A stretch of DNA of 64,000 bases from an uncultured Bacteroidales bacterium (GTDB taxonomy: Bacteria > Bacteroidota > Bacteroidia > Bacteroidales > Bacteroidaceae): assembly GCA_902800305.1 (NCBI GenBank), contig CADCDP010000005.1, positions 62,001 to 126,000 of the forward strand, written 5' to 3'. The translations under genes were made by a program, and so were the position numbers. Position 1 is the first letter of the stretch. The number at the start of each line of letters is the position of its first letter. Below the pieces are notes generated by a model. The model worked only from the letters and a program-made list of their open reading frames with translations, did not search any database and was not told the DNA's origin. This document shows, in pieces, positions 1 through 9,500 of this stretch.

Positions 1-1
1 G

Positions 2-790
2 ATTGCATCGGCCACCCCCGATGGCAACACACATGGTAGTATCTGCGAGATTAACGGGAAGTGGTATGTGTTCTATCACCGTCAGACAGGCACGGATGAG
101 TATGCCCGCCAAGCCATGGTGGCTCCCATCGAGGTGAAGGTGGAAGAGGGAAAAGGTGGAAAAGTGGAAATCTCTGAAGGAGAATACACCTCCGAGGGCT
201 TTGCGCTGAATGGCCTCAACCCTTTGGAACGCCATTCTGCTGGCATCGCTTGCTGGTACACGGGTCCCAAACCTGCCACCCATGAGTGGCCGAACAACAC
301 GTTCTATGGTTCGTATGTGGCGGCTGGTTATGGCTATGCCACGCAAGCTGAAAACGACCAAGTGAAGGATGCCACTGCCACCTGGGAACCGAAAGAAAAA
401 TACGAGCATCCATACGACTTGCGCTACAACACCAACGACGTGGTGAACAACACCGATGGCAGCATTGTCGGCTACAAGTACTTCAATTTCACCGGCACTT
501 ATGGCAATGGGCTGTTCAAGGGACGGAACGATGCGAAACTGTTGCTGAACCTCACGCCACTGGGTGTGGATGGCACGATTGAGGTACGGGCTGATCGTCC
601 TTGGGCTTCGCAAGGAATGCTATTAGGCACCATCGAACTGAAGGCCGACATGCCGCAACAGCCGACAGAACTGAGTGTCACGTTGCCCGACCTCGACAAG
701 CTCGAATACAAGCGTGCTATCTTCTTCGTATTTAAGTCTGAGACAAAAGAGAAGTCGCTCTGCACCCTCCACGACTTCGTGTTTGAATAG
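2..790 (+). CDS. Glycoside hydrolase, GH43-like, C-terminal part (5' truncated by window edge)
   Basis: The frame is open from base 2 and ends with TAG at 788-790; the start lies outside the window, so the internal ATG at 68 is not taken as a start. The first visible residues (NTHGSICEINGKWYVFYHRQ) resemble the last blade of a five-bladed beta-propeller GH43 enzyme (beta-xylosidase/arabinofuranosidase type), where a conserved His-Gly-Ser precedes the final strands. About 200 further residues look like a beta-sandwich accessory module of the carbohydrate-binding type (VDGTIEVRADRPWASQGMLLGTIEL). No catalytic Asp or Glu can be assigned from what is visible. Function, substrate and cellular location (probably secreted) are inferred from the family only; another propeller glycosidase is possible. 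Confidence 0.65.
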   Translation: MASATPDGNTHGSICEINGKWYVFYHRQTGTDEYARQAMVAPIEVKVEEGKGGKVEISEGEYTSEGFALNGLNPLERHSAGIACWYTGPKPATHEWPNNTFYGSYVAAGYGYATQAENDQVKDATATWEPKEKYEHPYDLRYNTNDVVNNTDGSIVGYKYFNFTGTYGNGLFKGRNDAKLLLNLTPLGVDGTIEVRADRPWASQGMLLGTIELKADMPQQPTELSVTLPDLDKLEYKRAIFFVFKSETKEKSLCTLHDFVFE

Positions 791-819
791 TTGTTTCTTA
801 CACCTATATATATTATAAT

Positions 820-853
820 AAGTGGTGGCAAGCCGATTGGCTTGCCACCACTT
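820..853. terminator. Convergent hairpin terminator between GH43-like gene and queC
   Basis: A perfect 15-bp inverted repeat (820-834 with 839-853, loop GATT) lies between two convergent genes and includes two bases of the queC stop codon. Flanks are AT-rich on the left side. It is suited to end transcription from both directions. Confidence 0.75.
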
Positions 854-1502
854 ATTCGTAAGGCGTTGTGTCCACGATGCCCGCCTCCATCAAAGCCTCC
901 TTCCGCTCGATGCAGGTGCCACAGCGTCCGCAATGCTTCTCCCCACCCTTGTAGCACGACCACGTCTCACTGTAGTCGATGCCGAGTGACTTGCCCCGAC
1001 GAGCAATGTCACTCTTCGTCAGGTGGGTGTAAGGTGCATGGATGGTCACCTTCGTGTCCGTGCCTTGTGTCATGGCCTCACTCATCGAGCGGATGAACTC
1101 AGGACGACAGTCGGGGTAGATGGTGTGGTCGCCCCCATGATTGGCTATCATCACCTGCGTCAAGCCTCGGCTTTCGGCGATGCCACAAGCGATGGAGAGC
1201 ATGATGCCGTTGCGGAAAGGCACCACGGTGGATGCCATGTTCTCGGCATCGTAATGTCCTTCCGGGATGGCTTCTGCCCCTTCGAGCAGCGACGACTTAA
1301 AGTACTGGTGCATAAAGTCGAGTGGAATGGTGATGTGAGGGATGCCCAACCGTTCGCAGTGCATCCTCGCCAGCGGAATCTCCTTGGCGTTGTGGTTGCT
1401 CCCGTAGTCGAATGAAATGCCGAGCACAATCTCCTCTTGGTAGTCGTAAAGCATGGTCACCGAATCCATGCCCCCCGAAACGATAATGACTGAATCTTTC
1501 AT
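852..1502 (-). CDS. queC: 7-cyano-7-deazaguanine synthase QueC
   Basis: QueC converts 7-carboxy-7-deazaguanine to preQ0 with ATP and ammonia, in cytoplasmic queuosine biosynthesis. The 216-aa product has the N-terminal PP-loop SGGMDS (residues about 9-14) that binds ATP, and near the C-terminus the four-cysteine zinc site (CYKGGEKHCGRCGTC), both expected of the family; length is normal for QueC. No other queuosine gene is next to it. It is followed upstream by a dispersed TTTAAAG repeat and then the GH30 gene on the same strand. No preQ1 riboswitch or clear TAnnTTTG box was seen immediately upstream, so it may be read through from the GH30 gene or from a promoter in the repeat. Confidence 0.95.
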   Translation of the reverse strand: MKDSVIIVSGGMDSVTMLYDYQEEIVLGISFDYGSNHNAKEIPLARMHCERLGIPHITIPLDFMHQYFKSSLLEGAEAIPEGHYDAENMASTVVPFRNGIMLSIACGIAESRGLTQVMIANHGGDHTIYPDCRPEFIRSMSEAMTQGTDTKVTIHAPYTHLTKSDIARRGKSLGIDYSETWSCYKGGEKHCGRCGTCIERKEALMEAGIVDTTPYE

Positions 1503-1511
1503 TTTCTTTTT

Positions 1512-1611
1512 GTAAAGTTTATAGTTTAAAGGTTAAAGTTTAAAGAGGCTAACGCGGTGTTTGTAAACGAGCCGCATGGTCTTTAAACTTTAAACTCTAA
1601 CCTTTAAACTT
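1512..1611. repeat. Dispersed TTTAAAG-armed repeat, copy 1
   Basis: A roughly 100-bp intergenic element whose two arms are runs of TTTAAAG/CTTTAAA-type words and so can pair as a hairpin. The central part carries CTAACGCGGTGTTTGTAAAC and GAGCCGCATGGTC. A nearly identical inverted copy is at 15228-15313 and a diverged copy at 63358-63531. Confidence 0.85.
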
Positions 1612-1620
1612 TATTTTATT

Positions 1621-3189
1621 TTATTTTATTAAATATGTAGTAACCGACCGTGCTGGCAACACCGCCTTCTTCAACTTCACTTGCCCCACGTTCTTGAGAC
1701 TCTCACCCTCGATGTCGGAAGTGCGGTAGGCCGTAGCCGTCTTCAGTCCTTTCCCTTCGATGCGGATGGGACGATCCTTCTTTCCGTAGTTGATGGCCAC
1801 CACAGCTGTCGAGCCATCGACATTCCTGTAGGCAGAGAGCATCAGCCCATCCACCTCCATCTCACCCTCCACATCGAGACGCACAGCACCAGGACGGACG
1901 AAGCGAGAGAAATTGCCCAGTGTCCACATCAACTTCGAGTCACGCACCATGTTCGTCCGCACCATTCCACGCCCCTGTCCACGACGGCCACCCGTCCTTT
2001 CACCCTGCACGTACATCCGAATCAGCCCGTCCTTATAATTGCCTCCAGCCGCACGCCACCACTGCCACGACCGCGCATTGGCCACCGTCAAGTCGTAGTG
2101 CATCACACGTGCCACATAAAGTGCCTCTTCCATCGAGAAGTCGAAGCCACCGCCACCATGAATTTCCTCATCGTTCGACATGATGCACAGCTCCGTCATC
2201 CAGAAGTCCAAACCCACCTTCTTAAACTCTTCCCTCAGCCTTTTTCTGTAGCCATATAGCCCCTCACGCTCATAGTCGCGGTCACTCGGTCGGAGCACAG
2301 GCGTGTTCGTCCAGTAAGAGTGTCCCGCCATCACGTGAGCGATGTTAGGCAGGTTGCCCACGTAGGTATCTACAGAGTCGGGATTCCAGAAAGCCTGAAT
2401 CTCATAGCCTCGCTGCCAGTCCGTTTCGTGCGTACCAAACATACAGCGGTAGTCGCTCGACTCGTTCACCAAAATCTTCGTCGCAATGCCACGTGCCTGA
2501 AACTCACGGCTCATCTCACGGGCAATGTGCGCCACCTCCCGATTGGTGGCAGGTGTGCCCTCCTGCTTAGGACCAATCCAGTTCCAATGCCCATCGGGTT
2601 CGTTCACGGGACACACATAGTCAAACCGTATGCCATCCTCCCTTTCAGCCGCCTGCAGCATGTCGGCCACGTATGCAGCAAAGTCATCGTAGGCATCCTC
2701 CCTCAAGTTCAGCGTCCCGTCACGCCCCGTGTTCGTAGCCAACCCATTCTGCGTCAGATGCACAGGCGGCGAATTATAGAACGCCAGAAACGTGGGCACT
2801 CCTCTCTCCTTCGCCAGTCGGAGGAAACGCCTTTGCCCCGTCTGTCGGGCAAAATATTCCGTCCGCGTATCAGCGTTAATCTGCGCCGAGTCACCCTGCG
2901 AGGCACTGCCAGCTCCAGCGTTGAACCGCCAGATGCTCAGGCCAATGCCCTTGGGAGAGCCATCGACAAACGTGTCGGAAGAAAAGAGCCAGTCGGCCAC
3001 CTTCGTCTGCAAGGAGTCCTCCCACTCCCCGATGCGCCACATACTCCAAGCGTCACTCGCCCCAAACCCGTCAATGGTCTGTTGTTCATGGTCTGTCACT
3101 CTGAATCCAGTCACTCGCTGTGCCATCGTCTGCCCTGACATACAGAACAAGACAGCACCCATCAAAAATGTGTTCCTAAAGCTTTTCAT
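1621..3189 (-). CDS. Secreted GH30-family glycosidase
   Basis: A 522-aa retaining glycosidase of the GH30 type, probably secreted or periplasmic. The start was placed at the second Met (MKSFRNTFLMGAVLFC...), which gives a clean signal peptide ending TMAQ; the longer reading adds 15 charged residues. The mature protein opens with IDGFGASDAWS, typical of the GH30 branch related to endo-beta-1,6-galactanases. The acid/base Glu is visible in CPVNEPDG (E197) and the nucleophile in FWMTELCIM (E333), in the expected (beta/alpha)8 spacing, and the C-terminal ~90 residues form the usual side beta-domain. Substrate (beta-1,6-galactan, glucan or xylan) cannot be fixed from sequence. A near-consensus -7 box (TACCTTCG) lies about 25 bases upstream. 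Confidence 0.85.
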   Translation of the reverse strand: MKSFRNTFLMGAVLFCMSGQTMAQRVTGFRVTDHEQQTIDGFGASDAWSMWRIGEWEDSLQTKVADWLFSSDTFVDGSPKGIGLSIWRFNAGAGSASQGDSAQINADTRTEYFARQTGQRRFLRLAKERGVPTFLAFYNSPPVHLTQNGLATNTGRDGTLNLREDAYDDFAAYVADMLQAAEREDGIRFDYVCPVNEPDGHWNWIGPKQEGTPATNREVAHIAREMSREFQARGIATKILVNESSDYRCMFGTHETDWQRGYEIQAFWNPDSVDTYVGNLPNIAHVMAGHSYWTNTPVLRPSDRDYEREGLYGYRKRLREEFKKVGLDFWMTELCIMSNDEEIHGGGGFDFSMEEALYVARVMHYDLTVANARSWQWWRAAGGNYKDGLIRMYVQGERTGGRRGQGRGMVRTNMVRDSKLMWTLGNFSRFVRPGAVRLDVEGEMEVDGLMLSAYRNVDGSTAVVAINYGKKDRPIRIEGKGLKTATAYRTSDIEGESLKNVGQVKLKKAVLPARSVTTYLIK

Positions 3190-3212
3190 ATCATGTTTGC
3201 GTTGGTGTGCCA

Positions 3213-3220
3213 CGAAGGTA
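3213..3220 (-). promoter_or_regulatory. Candidate -7 box for GH30 gene
   Basis: On the minus strand TACCTTCG, one mismatch from the Bacteroidota TAnnTTTG box, 23 bases upstream of the chosen ATG. It supports the shorter start. Confidence 0.45.
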
Positions 3221-3307
3221 AGCATATTTTCCACAAAAACAAAACAAAATCAGCATATTTTACAAAAAATAACGCAAAAGGCACAACATCCACACCCTAA
3301 AAAGCGT

Positions 3308-3315
3308 TATATTTG
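3308..3315 (+). promoter_or_regulatory. -7 box upstream of the secreted three-gene cluster
   Basis: TATATTTG matches TAnnTTTG and lies 58 bases before the ATG at 3374. It would drive the cluster 3374-6378. Confidence 0.55.
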
Positions 3316-3373
3316 CAACGAATATATATTACAGACTAATTAACTATCTAACTTTTTCAAAAACAAACGCTGC

Positions 3374-3781
3374 ATGAAGAAAACATTCATCGCCTTCATG
3401 GCCACACTGGGAGTCCTCACGGCACAAGCCGACGACTTCGAGTACATCACGTTCCAAACCACCGACGGGACAAAGGTGTCCATGACATCCACCTCGCTGG
3501 TCATCACTTTCGAGAACGGAAACATGATTGTCAGCAATGTCATCGAAAACCAGACCTTCGCCCTCTCCGACCTCAGTAAGATGTACTTCTCCGACGAGAC
3601 CGAATCCTCTGGCATCGACGAGACCACCCTGTCCGAGGACAGCGAACCCGTCGAGGTCTTCACCCTCACAGGCATTTCCCTGGGTTCATTCGACAACCTG
3701 AAACAAGCCCGAACCACGCTGCAACACGGCATCTATGTGGTAAAGAGCCAACGTCAAACCTTCAAAATCGCTGTCAAATGA
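3374..3781 (+). CDS. Small secreted protein, unknown function
   Basis: A 135-aa protein with a signal peptide (MKKTFIAFMATLGVLTAQA). The mature N-terminus reads as a short beta-rich module (FQTTDGTKVSM...LVITFENGNM) ending FALSDLSKMYFSDE; the next gene has the same kind of module ending FTISDISKMYTDDT, so the two share a domain. The C-terminus (VFTLTGISLGSF...GIYVVKSQRQTFKIAVK) resembles the sorting-like tail found on many Prevotella secreted proteins. Its stop overlaps the next start by four bases (ATGA at 3778-3781), indicating translational coupling. I do not recognise a function; it may be a surface partner of the following beta-helix protein. Confidence 0.8.
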   Translation: MKKTFIAFMATLGVLTAQADDFEYITFQTTDGTKVSMTSTSLVITFENGNMIVSNVIENQTFALSDLSKMYFSDETESSGIDETTLSEDSEPVEVFTLTGISLGSFDNLKQARTTLQHGIYVVKSQRQTFKIAVK

Positions 3782-5547
3782 AAAAGTTCGGCATCCTCTC
3801 CACCGCCTTTGTGCTAGCGATGGCAACACAGGCACAGACCCTCAACGTCGTGACAGGCAACGTCACCTACCAGTTCCCTGCCGCCGACACAGGCGACATG
3901 ACCTACACCGACGGCACCACCCTGACCATCTGCGGCAAGGCATTCACCATCAGCGACATCAGCAAGATGTACACCGACGACACCGCCGTCACCCCCAACC
4001 AAGTCGCCATCGCCTACAACGGCACCACCGCCACCGTCACCGTGGCTGGCAACGTGGCACAATACGTCACCCCCACCCTCAGCGGTGCCCACGTCAGCAT
4101 CCTGCAAAGCAACACCGCCGATGTCGATGGCGACGAAATCACCTACACCCTCTCTGGCACCTCCACCGACGGAGAGTTCTACATGAGTGGCACCTATAAA
4201 GCCACCATCGCCCTCAACGGCCTCACCCTCACCAATGCCACACCCGTCTTCAGCGGAGCAGCCCTCCACATCCAAGACGGCAAGCGCATCGACATCAGCG
4301 TGAAGAAAGACACCGAGAACTCCCTCACCGACTGCGCCTCTCCCTCCGACGACTTGGCACAGAAAGGCTGCCTCTACGTGAAGGGACACGCTGAGTTCAA
4401 GGGCAAGGGCACCCTCTCTGTCAAAGGACGATACAAGCACGCCATCAAGGCTGGCGAATACATCAGTGTGAAGAACTGCACCATCAACGTGACAGGTGCA
4501 GTGTCCGACGGCTTCAACTGCAACGAATACTTCCTTGTGGAAAGCGGCACCCTCAACGTCAGCGGCATCGGCGACGATGGCATCCAGAGCGAAATCGATG
4601 AAGATGTCACAGCCACCGCCGAGACCACCGACCACGAAGACGAAAACTCTGGTAACATCTACATTGCCGACGGCACCCTCACCCTCGCCAACACCGCCAA
4701 TGGCGGCAAGTGCATCAAGGCCGATGGAGCACTCACTATCACGGGCGGCACCATCACCGCCTCGGCCACAGGCTCCAACATCAAGTCGGGCAACAACACC
4801 ACAGCCGCCAAGTGCATCAAGGCCGACGGAGCCATCACCATCACAGGCGGTGTCCTCAACGCCACAGCGAAGAACCACGAGGCCATCGAGTCGAAGAGCA
4901 CTCTCAACATCTCTGGCGGAACGGTCTATGCGCAGTCTTCCGACGATGCCATCAACGCTGCCAGCCACATCACCATCACGGGCGGCACCGTCTGCGCTTA
5001 CTCCACAGGCAACGACGGCATCGATGCCAACGGCAACTGCTACATCAAGGGTGGCACCATCTACGCCATCGGTTCCCGTTCGCCCGAAGTGGGCATCGAT
5101 GCCAACACCGAGGGCGGCTACAAGCTCTACGTCAGCGGTGGCACCCTCGTCGCCATCGGAGGACTCGAATCGGGAGCCAGCCTCACGCAAAGCTGCTATC
5201 AGTTGGGCAGTTCAGGTAGTGGTGGTGGAGGAGGATTCGGCCCTGGTGGAGGCGGTCATGGCCCCGGCGGTGGATTTGGTCCTGGTGGCGAAGGTAGCCA
5301 AGCATGGACAGCCAACACTTGGTATGCCCTCTACACTGGCGGCACCCTCGCCCTCGCCTTCAAGACCCCAGCCAGCGGTGGCACATCCCTCGTTGTCTCA
5401 GCCTCCAGCACCCCCACTCTCCAGTCGGGAGTCACCGTCACAGGAGGCACGACCCTCTGGAACGGTATGGGCAACACCGATGCAACCGTCACAGGAGGTA
5501 CAGCCGCAGAACTCTCTTCCTACAGCAGCGGAGGCGGTTGGCGGTAG
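3778..5547 (+). CDS. Secreted beta-helix protein, DUF4353/carbohydrate-binding-domain-like
   Basis: A 589-aa exported protein (signal peptide ending ATQAQ). Residues ~25-65 repeat the SKMY-type module of the upstream small protein. From ~100 to ~450 there is a run of imperfect repeats such as ADGALTITGGTI, KADGAITITGGV, GIDANGNCYIKGGT and DAINAASHITITGGT, the pattern of a right-handed beta-helix and of the 'carbohydrate-binding domain-containing' DUF4353 family often found with CotH-type surface proteins. A Gly-rich linker follows (about residues 480-510, GGGGFGPGGGGHGPGG). No catalytic site is evident. The gene is translationally coupled to 3374-3781 and followed 36 bases later by a dockerin-like protein, suggesting a surface assembly of three products. 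The exact ligand is unknown. Confidence 0.8.
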   Translation: MKKFGILSTAFVLAMATQAQTLNVVTGNVTYQFPAADTGDMTYTDGTTLTICGKAFTISDISKMYTDDTAVTPNQVAIAYNGTTATVTVAGNVAQYVTPTLSGAHVSILQSNTADVDGDEITYTLSGTSTDGEFYMSGTYKATIALNGLTLTNATPVFSGAALHIQDGKRIDISVKKDTENSLTDCASPSDDLAQKGCLYVKGHAEFKGKGTLSVKGRYKHAIKAGEYISVKNCTINVTGAVSDGFNCNEYFLVESGTLNVSGIGDDGIQSEIDEDVTATAETTDHEDENSGNIYIADGTLTLANTANGGKCIKADGALTITGGTITASATGSNIKSGNNTTAAKCIKADGAITITGGVLNATAKNHEAIESKSTLNISGGTVYAQSSDDAINAASHITITGGTVCAYSTGNDGIDANGNCYIKGGTIYAIGSRSPEVGIDANTEGGYKLYVSGGTLVAIGGLESGASLTQSCYQLGSSGSGGGGGFGPGGGGHGPGGGFGPGGEGSQAWTANTWYALYTGGTLALAFKTPASGGTSLVVSASSTPTLQSGVTVTGGTTLWNGMGNTDATVTGGTAAELSSYSSGGGWR

Positions 5548-5583
5548 AAACCTTTGCTACGTGTTCCTGGAACACGACTCTAA

Positions 5584-6378
5584 ATGAAAGAACAAATGAA
5601 GTATTTTGTTTTAACTATTTTGCTGTTGGGTAGCATGACCGCCCAAGCGCAGACAGTCACCATGCCCGACGGCTCCACCCGTCCGCTGGGCGACATGGAT
5701 GGTGATGGCGAGGTGAACATTAGCGACGTGACCGCCTTGGTGAACAAGATTTTAGGGAAGACACCAGTGCCAGAACCTGAGCCAGAACCCGAACCTACCC
5801 TTGTTCCTGTGCTCGTCTGTTCTGATGACCATCACCCTCACTTGATAGACCTCGGTTTGCCTTCGGGCACACTGTGGGCTTGTTGCAACGTGGGGGCATC
5901 GTCTCCCGAGGATTACGGTGACTATTACGCATGGGGAGATACACAGACGAAGGACGTGTACAACAATGACACTTACCAGTATTACCAAGATGGTTCGTAT
6001 GTGGACATCGGTTCTGATATAGCTGGTACCCAATACGATGCTGCTACGGCCAACTGGGGTGCCCCGTGGCAGATGCCTACAAAAGGAGACTTTGAAGAAC
6101 TATTGAATCATACGACCTCTACTTGGATAACCAAGAACGGTGTGAATGGACGAGAGTTCAAGGGGGATAACGGTAGTATCCTTTTCCTGCCAGCAGCTGG
6201 CAGCTACTCGAATGGTGGACTGGGATTGGAAGGTGCTCGCGGCTACTACTGGTCGTCTTCGCTCTACGAGGGCAGTCCAGGCTACGCCTACTGCTTCAGC
6301 TTCCGTTCCGGCAACGTGGGCTGTGGCGACTACGTCAGCAGCGGTGGACGCAATGTTCGCCCTGTGTACAAGAAGTGA
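5584..6378 (+). CDS. Secreted protein with dockerin-like motif and FISUMP-like C-terminal domain
   Basis: A 264-aa exported protein (start at 5584, or at the second Met 5599, both giving a signal peptide ending AQAQ). Residues ~36-58 (GDMDGDGEVNISDVTALVNK) form a dockerin-type calcium loop plus helix, only one half of the usual duplicated dockerin. A Pro/Glu linker (PEPEPEPEPT) leads to a C-terminal domain containing DLGLPSGTLWA, the string WGAPWQMPTKGDFEELL, and GYYWSSSLYE near the end; this is the pattern of the Fibrobacter succinogenes major paralogous (FISUMP)-like domain common in Bacteroidales surface proteins. Role unknown; possibly adhesion or presentation. A related, broken dockerin fragment lies at 40569-40660. 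Confidence 0.75.
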   Translation: MKEQMKYFVLTILLLGSMTAQAQTVTMPDGSTRPLGDMDGDGEVNISDVTALVNKILGKTPVPEPEPEPEPTLVPVLVCSDDHHPHLIDLGLPSGTLWACCNVGASSPEDYGDYYAWGDTQTKDVYNNDTYQYYQDGSYVDIGSDIAGTQYDAATANWGAPWQMPTKGDFEELLNHTTSTWITKNGVNGREFKGDNGSILFLPAAGSYSNGGLGLEGARGYYWSSSLYEGSPGYAYCFSFRSGNVGCGDYVSSGGRNVRPVYKK

Positions 6379-6472
6379 CCGTGCATCCTTTCCCAAACTC
6401 ACAACTTTCGAACGCTTCGCCAATAATAAAGCGGCGCACAGAAATCTCTTGTTACCCACGCAGATACTAACA

Positions 6473-6509
6473 ACGGAGGGTGTACACATCGGTCGTGTAC
6501 ACCCTCCGT
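6473..6509. terminator. Convergent hairpin terminator
   Basis: A perfect 15-bp inverted repeat (6473-6487 with 6495-6509) between the converging dockerin-like gene and the large GH29 gene, followed by a T-rich stretch on the plus strand. Confidence 0.75.
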
Positions 6510-6534
6510 TTCGTTTCGATTATAAAGCTTTCTT

Positions 6535-9500
6535 TTATCTTCTGTAGCACTTCATCGTCTTTGTGCCTTTCTTCACGATGAAGAAGCCATGCTGTGGAAT
6601 GCTGCCAAGACGAACACCTTGCAGAGAATAGATTTCGGCAGGAGCATCAAGGTCTGCATCCATGTCAATGATAGCATCAGGGATGCCGCCATCGAGCTGA
6701 GCGAGCTTGATTTTCTCTACACGGAATTCTTGCGTATTAGCCCCATGCAATAGGTCGCCCTGCCATCCAAGGAGGATGTCTTGTGGCTCATCGAGGGTGA
6801 AGTAGATACCCCAATAGTTGCCGTCGGCCACACACTCATTCACCTTCATGTAGGCGATAGCGTTTTTGCTAATGTCGGTCGTTGCCATCGTTGCCGATGC
6901 AGCAAACACATAGCTTTCTTCCTGATTATAAATCGTATTGTAGATACCACCGAAGAAGTAACGTCCTACTCCCAGAGAGACTTTGCGATAGACACGTGCA
7001 GCGGTGATGTCGGATTCCTCTGGAGCATTGCCGCGGTCGTTCCAGATGCCTAATGTCAAGCAGTCGCGACCTGGATAGCTGTCAAGACCTCCACGCACAC
7101 CCTCCGTTGCCGAAGGAATCTGATAGTTCTCTACGGTCCAGTACTTCGAAGTACCGAAACGTTCGTTACCGCTATCGTCGGCACGAGTGAAGTTCTGTGC
7201 CTCCACCAGCTGTTCCTCGGTCAGGTCGATGGCATCTTCGTCAGTCAACACACCGCCCTTGTTGCGTCCATTGGCAAGGAAATCGGTGTAGGCGATACGA
7301 AGCGCATCATACAGTTCCTTCAGTTCGGCACCCGTAGCCGTCTTGCCCTTTTCAGCCGTCTGTTCAAGCTGTGCCTTCACATCGTCGTAAGCTTCCTGCT
7401 GGTAGAAGCCCGTATTGTCATTCACTTGCACCTCTTCCAGTTCCGTCGCGATGCTGTCAACAAGTTGCTGCAGCACCTCTTTCGTCAAGTCATTATACTT
7501 GAGCAACGAGAGCGTTTCTGCGCGGAACTCCTGCGTACCTGAACCATTGGCCAAATCGGCTTGGAAACCAAGAATGACCTCTTGCTCTTCGGGCAGGGTG
7601 AAGTAAAGTCCGTAGGTCTGTCCGTCGTTAGCACACTCGTTGATGCTGATGTAGGCGATGGAGCCTGTGCTGATGTCGGATGTGGGCAGCAACTGGTCGC
7701 TCACAAAGATGTAAGCCTCATTCAGCTGATAAAGGGCATTGAACGTGGTACCCCAAAAGTAGCGACCTGCCTCTAAAGTAACCTTACGGTAGATACGTGC
7801 ATTCGTCAGGTCGCCCACCTCGTTGTTGTTGCGGTCGTTCCACACACCCAACATCAAGGCATCCACACCCGTATAGCGGTCAAGACCATTCTTCACACCG
7901 TCGCCTCCGTTCGGAATCTGGAAGTTCTCCACTGTCCAGTCTCTTGGTGTACCGAAACGGGCATCACCACTCTCTGCGGTACGGGTGAAATCCCTGCGCT
8001 CGCCCAACACGGCCTCAGTCAGGTCGTCACAATTATCGGCATCCACTAATCCGCCCTTGTTGCGTCCGTTTACCAAAAAGTCCGTCCACTGCTCGCTCAT
8101 CTGGTAGTACACCTTCGACGCTTCGTCTGCCGAAAGGTCGCCCACCTGATCCAACCACTCGTCCGTCGCGGCACGCATTTTCTCCCATGCCTCACGGTTG
8201 TAGTAGCCCGTATTGTCACTCAAATGCTCCTCCATAGCCATCAACTGCCCGTCGATGTCAAGCAGCAGATTCTCCAGTGCATAGGCATTGGCATCCGAGA
8301 GCCGATAGAGCGCCACCTTCTCGGCACGGAATTCCTGTGTCTCCGAGCCATTGGCCAAGTCTGCTTGGAAGCCGATAAACACATCCTGTGCCTCATCGAG
8401 CTTGAACCAAAGACCACACAGCTGCAAGTCCTCTGTCACATCGGCTATCGGATAGAAAGCGATGGATGTCTGTGGCAATTCAGCTGTACTGCACAACTCG
8501 GAGCTGACAAACATATAGGCATTCTGACTGATGTTGTAGTGCGTGTTGTAACCTGCACCGAAATAGTAAGAACCTGCCTCCAGATGTATCTTGCGGTAGA
8601 TACGTGCATTCGTCAAATCGCCCTCGGTATTGTCTCCACGGTCATTCCACAAGCCCAAGTAGAGAGCCTCACGTCCAGAGTACTTGTCAAGACCAGCCTT
8701 CACGCCGCTACCTCCATTGGGGATGTTGAAGTTCTCCACCGTCCAGTACATCGGGTCGCCAAAGCGGTCGTTACCACCAGCAGCACGGGTGAAATCTTGA
8801 GCCTCAATCAGGCACTCTTCCGTCAGGTCGCTTTCGTAAGCGCCCTCGAACTTACCACCCTTGTTGTAGCCATTCTTCAGGAAGTCGTTGTAGGCATCCA
8901 CCAATGCTTGTTGGGCAGCAGCGATTTCTTTCTCCGAAGCACTTTCCGTCACTTTCTTGACCTCTTGAACGGCCTCTTGCAGAGTGGGCAGATAGAGTGT
9001 GCTCAACTTGCCTGTGTTCATGTAGCTTGCCTCATTCTTCATCGTAGCGATGTAGTTCTCTAACGAGGCGATGCTCTCCTGCAACATCTCGTAAGACGAC
9101 AAAGCTGTTTTTTCCACCGTAATGGCAAACACAGGAGCGATTTCGGCGGGATGCGTGCTGGGCACCATGATGGTCAAGCCTTCTACACCCTGCGTAAAGT
9201 CTACATTGCTACCACCCAACAGCTTCACGCTCGTCACTTTGCCACTATAATACTCGGAGGCAAACGAGAAGCTCTTCAAGGAAAAGCGACCAGCGGCTGG
9301 CCACTGCATGATGGTAGCATAGATAGTGCCATCCTTCTGCACATAGCGCACATCCTTCGACGAATAGTTGTTGCCCTCGTTGAAGCCCTGTGCCGACAGC
9401 GGATTGGCAGCTTCGGCAAGAGGTCCTTCGCCGAACGTCTTCCAAGGACGGGTGCCGTAAATGGATTCGCTGTTCACGTCCATCCATGCTTTGATGCCAG

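Noticed and set aside
3814..5190. 458-codon minus-strand frame across the beta-helix gene
   Set aside because: Low-complexity Gly/Val/Asp product caused by the repeated codons of the real gene.
4496..5587. 363-codon plus-strand frame rich in Ser/Pro/Thr inside the beta-helix gene
   Set aside because: Shifted reading of the same repeats; no start context.
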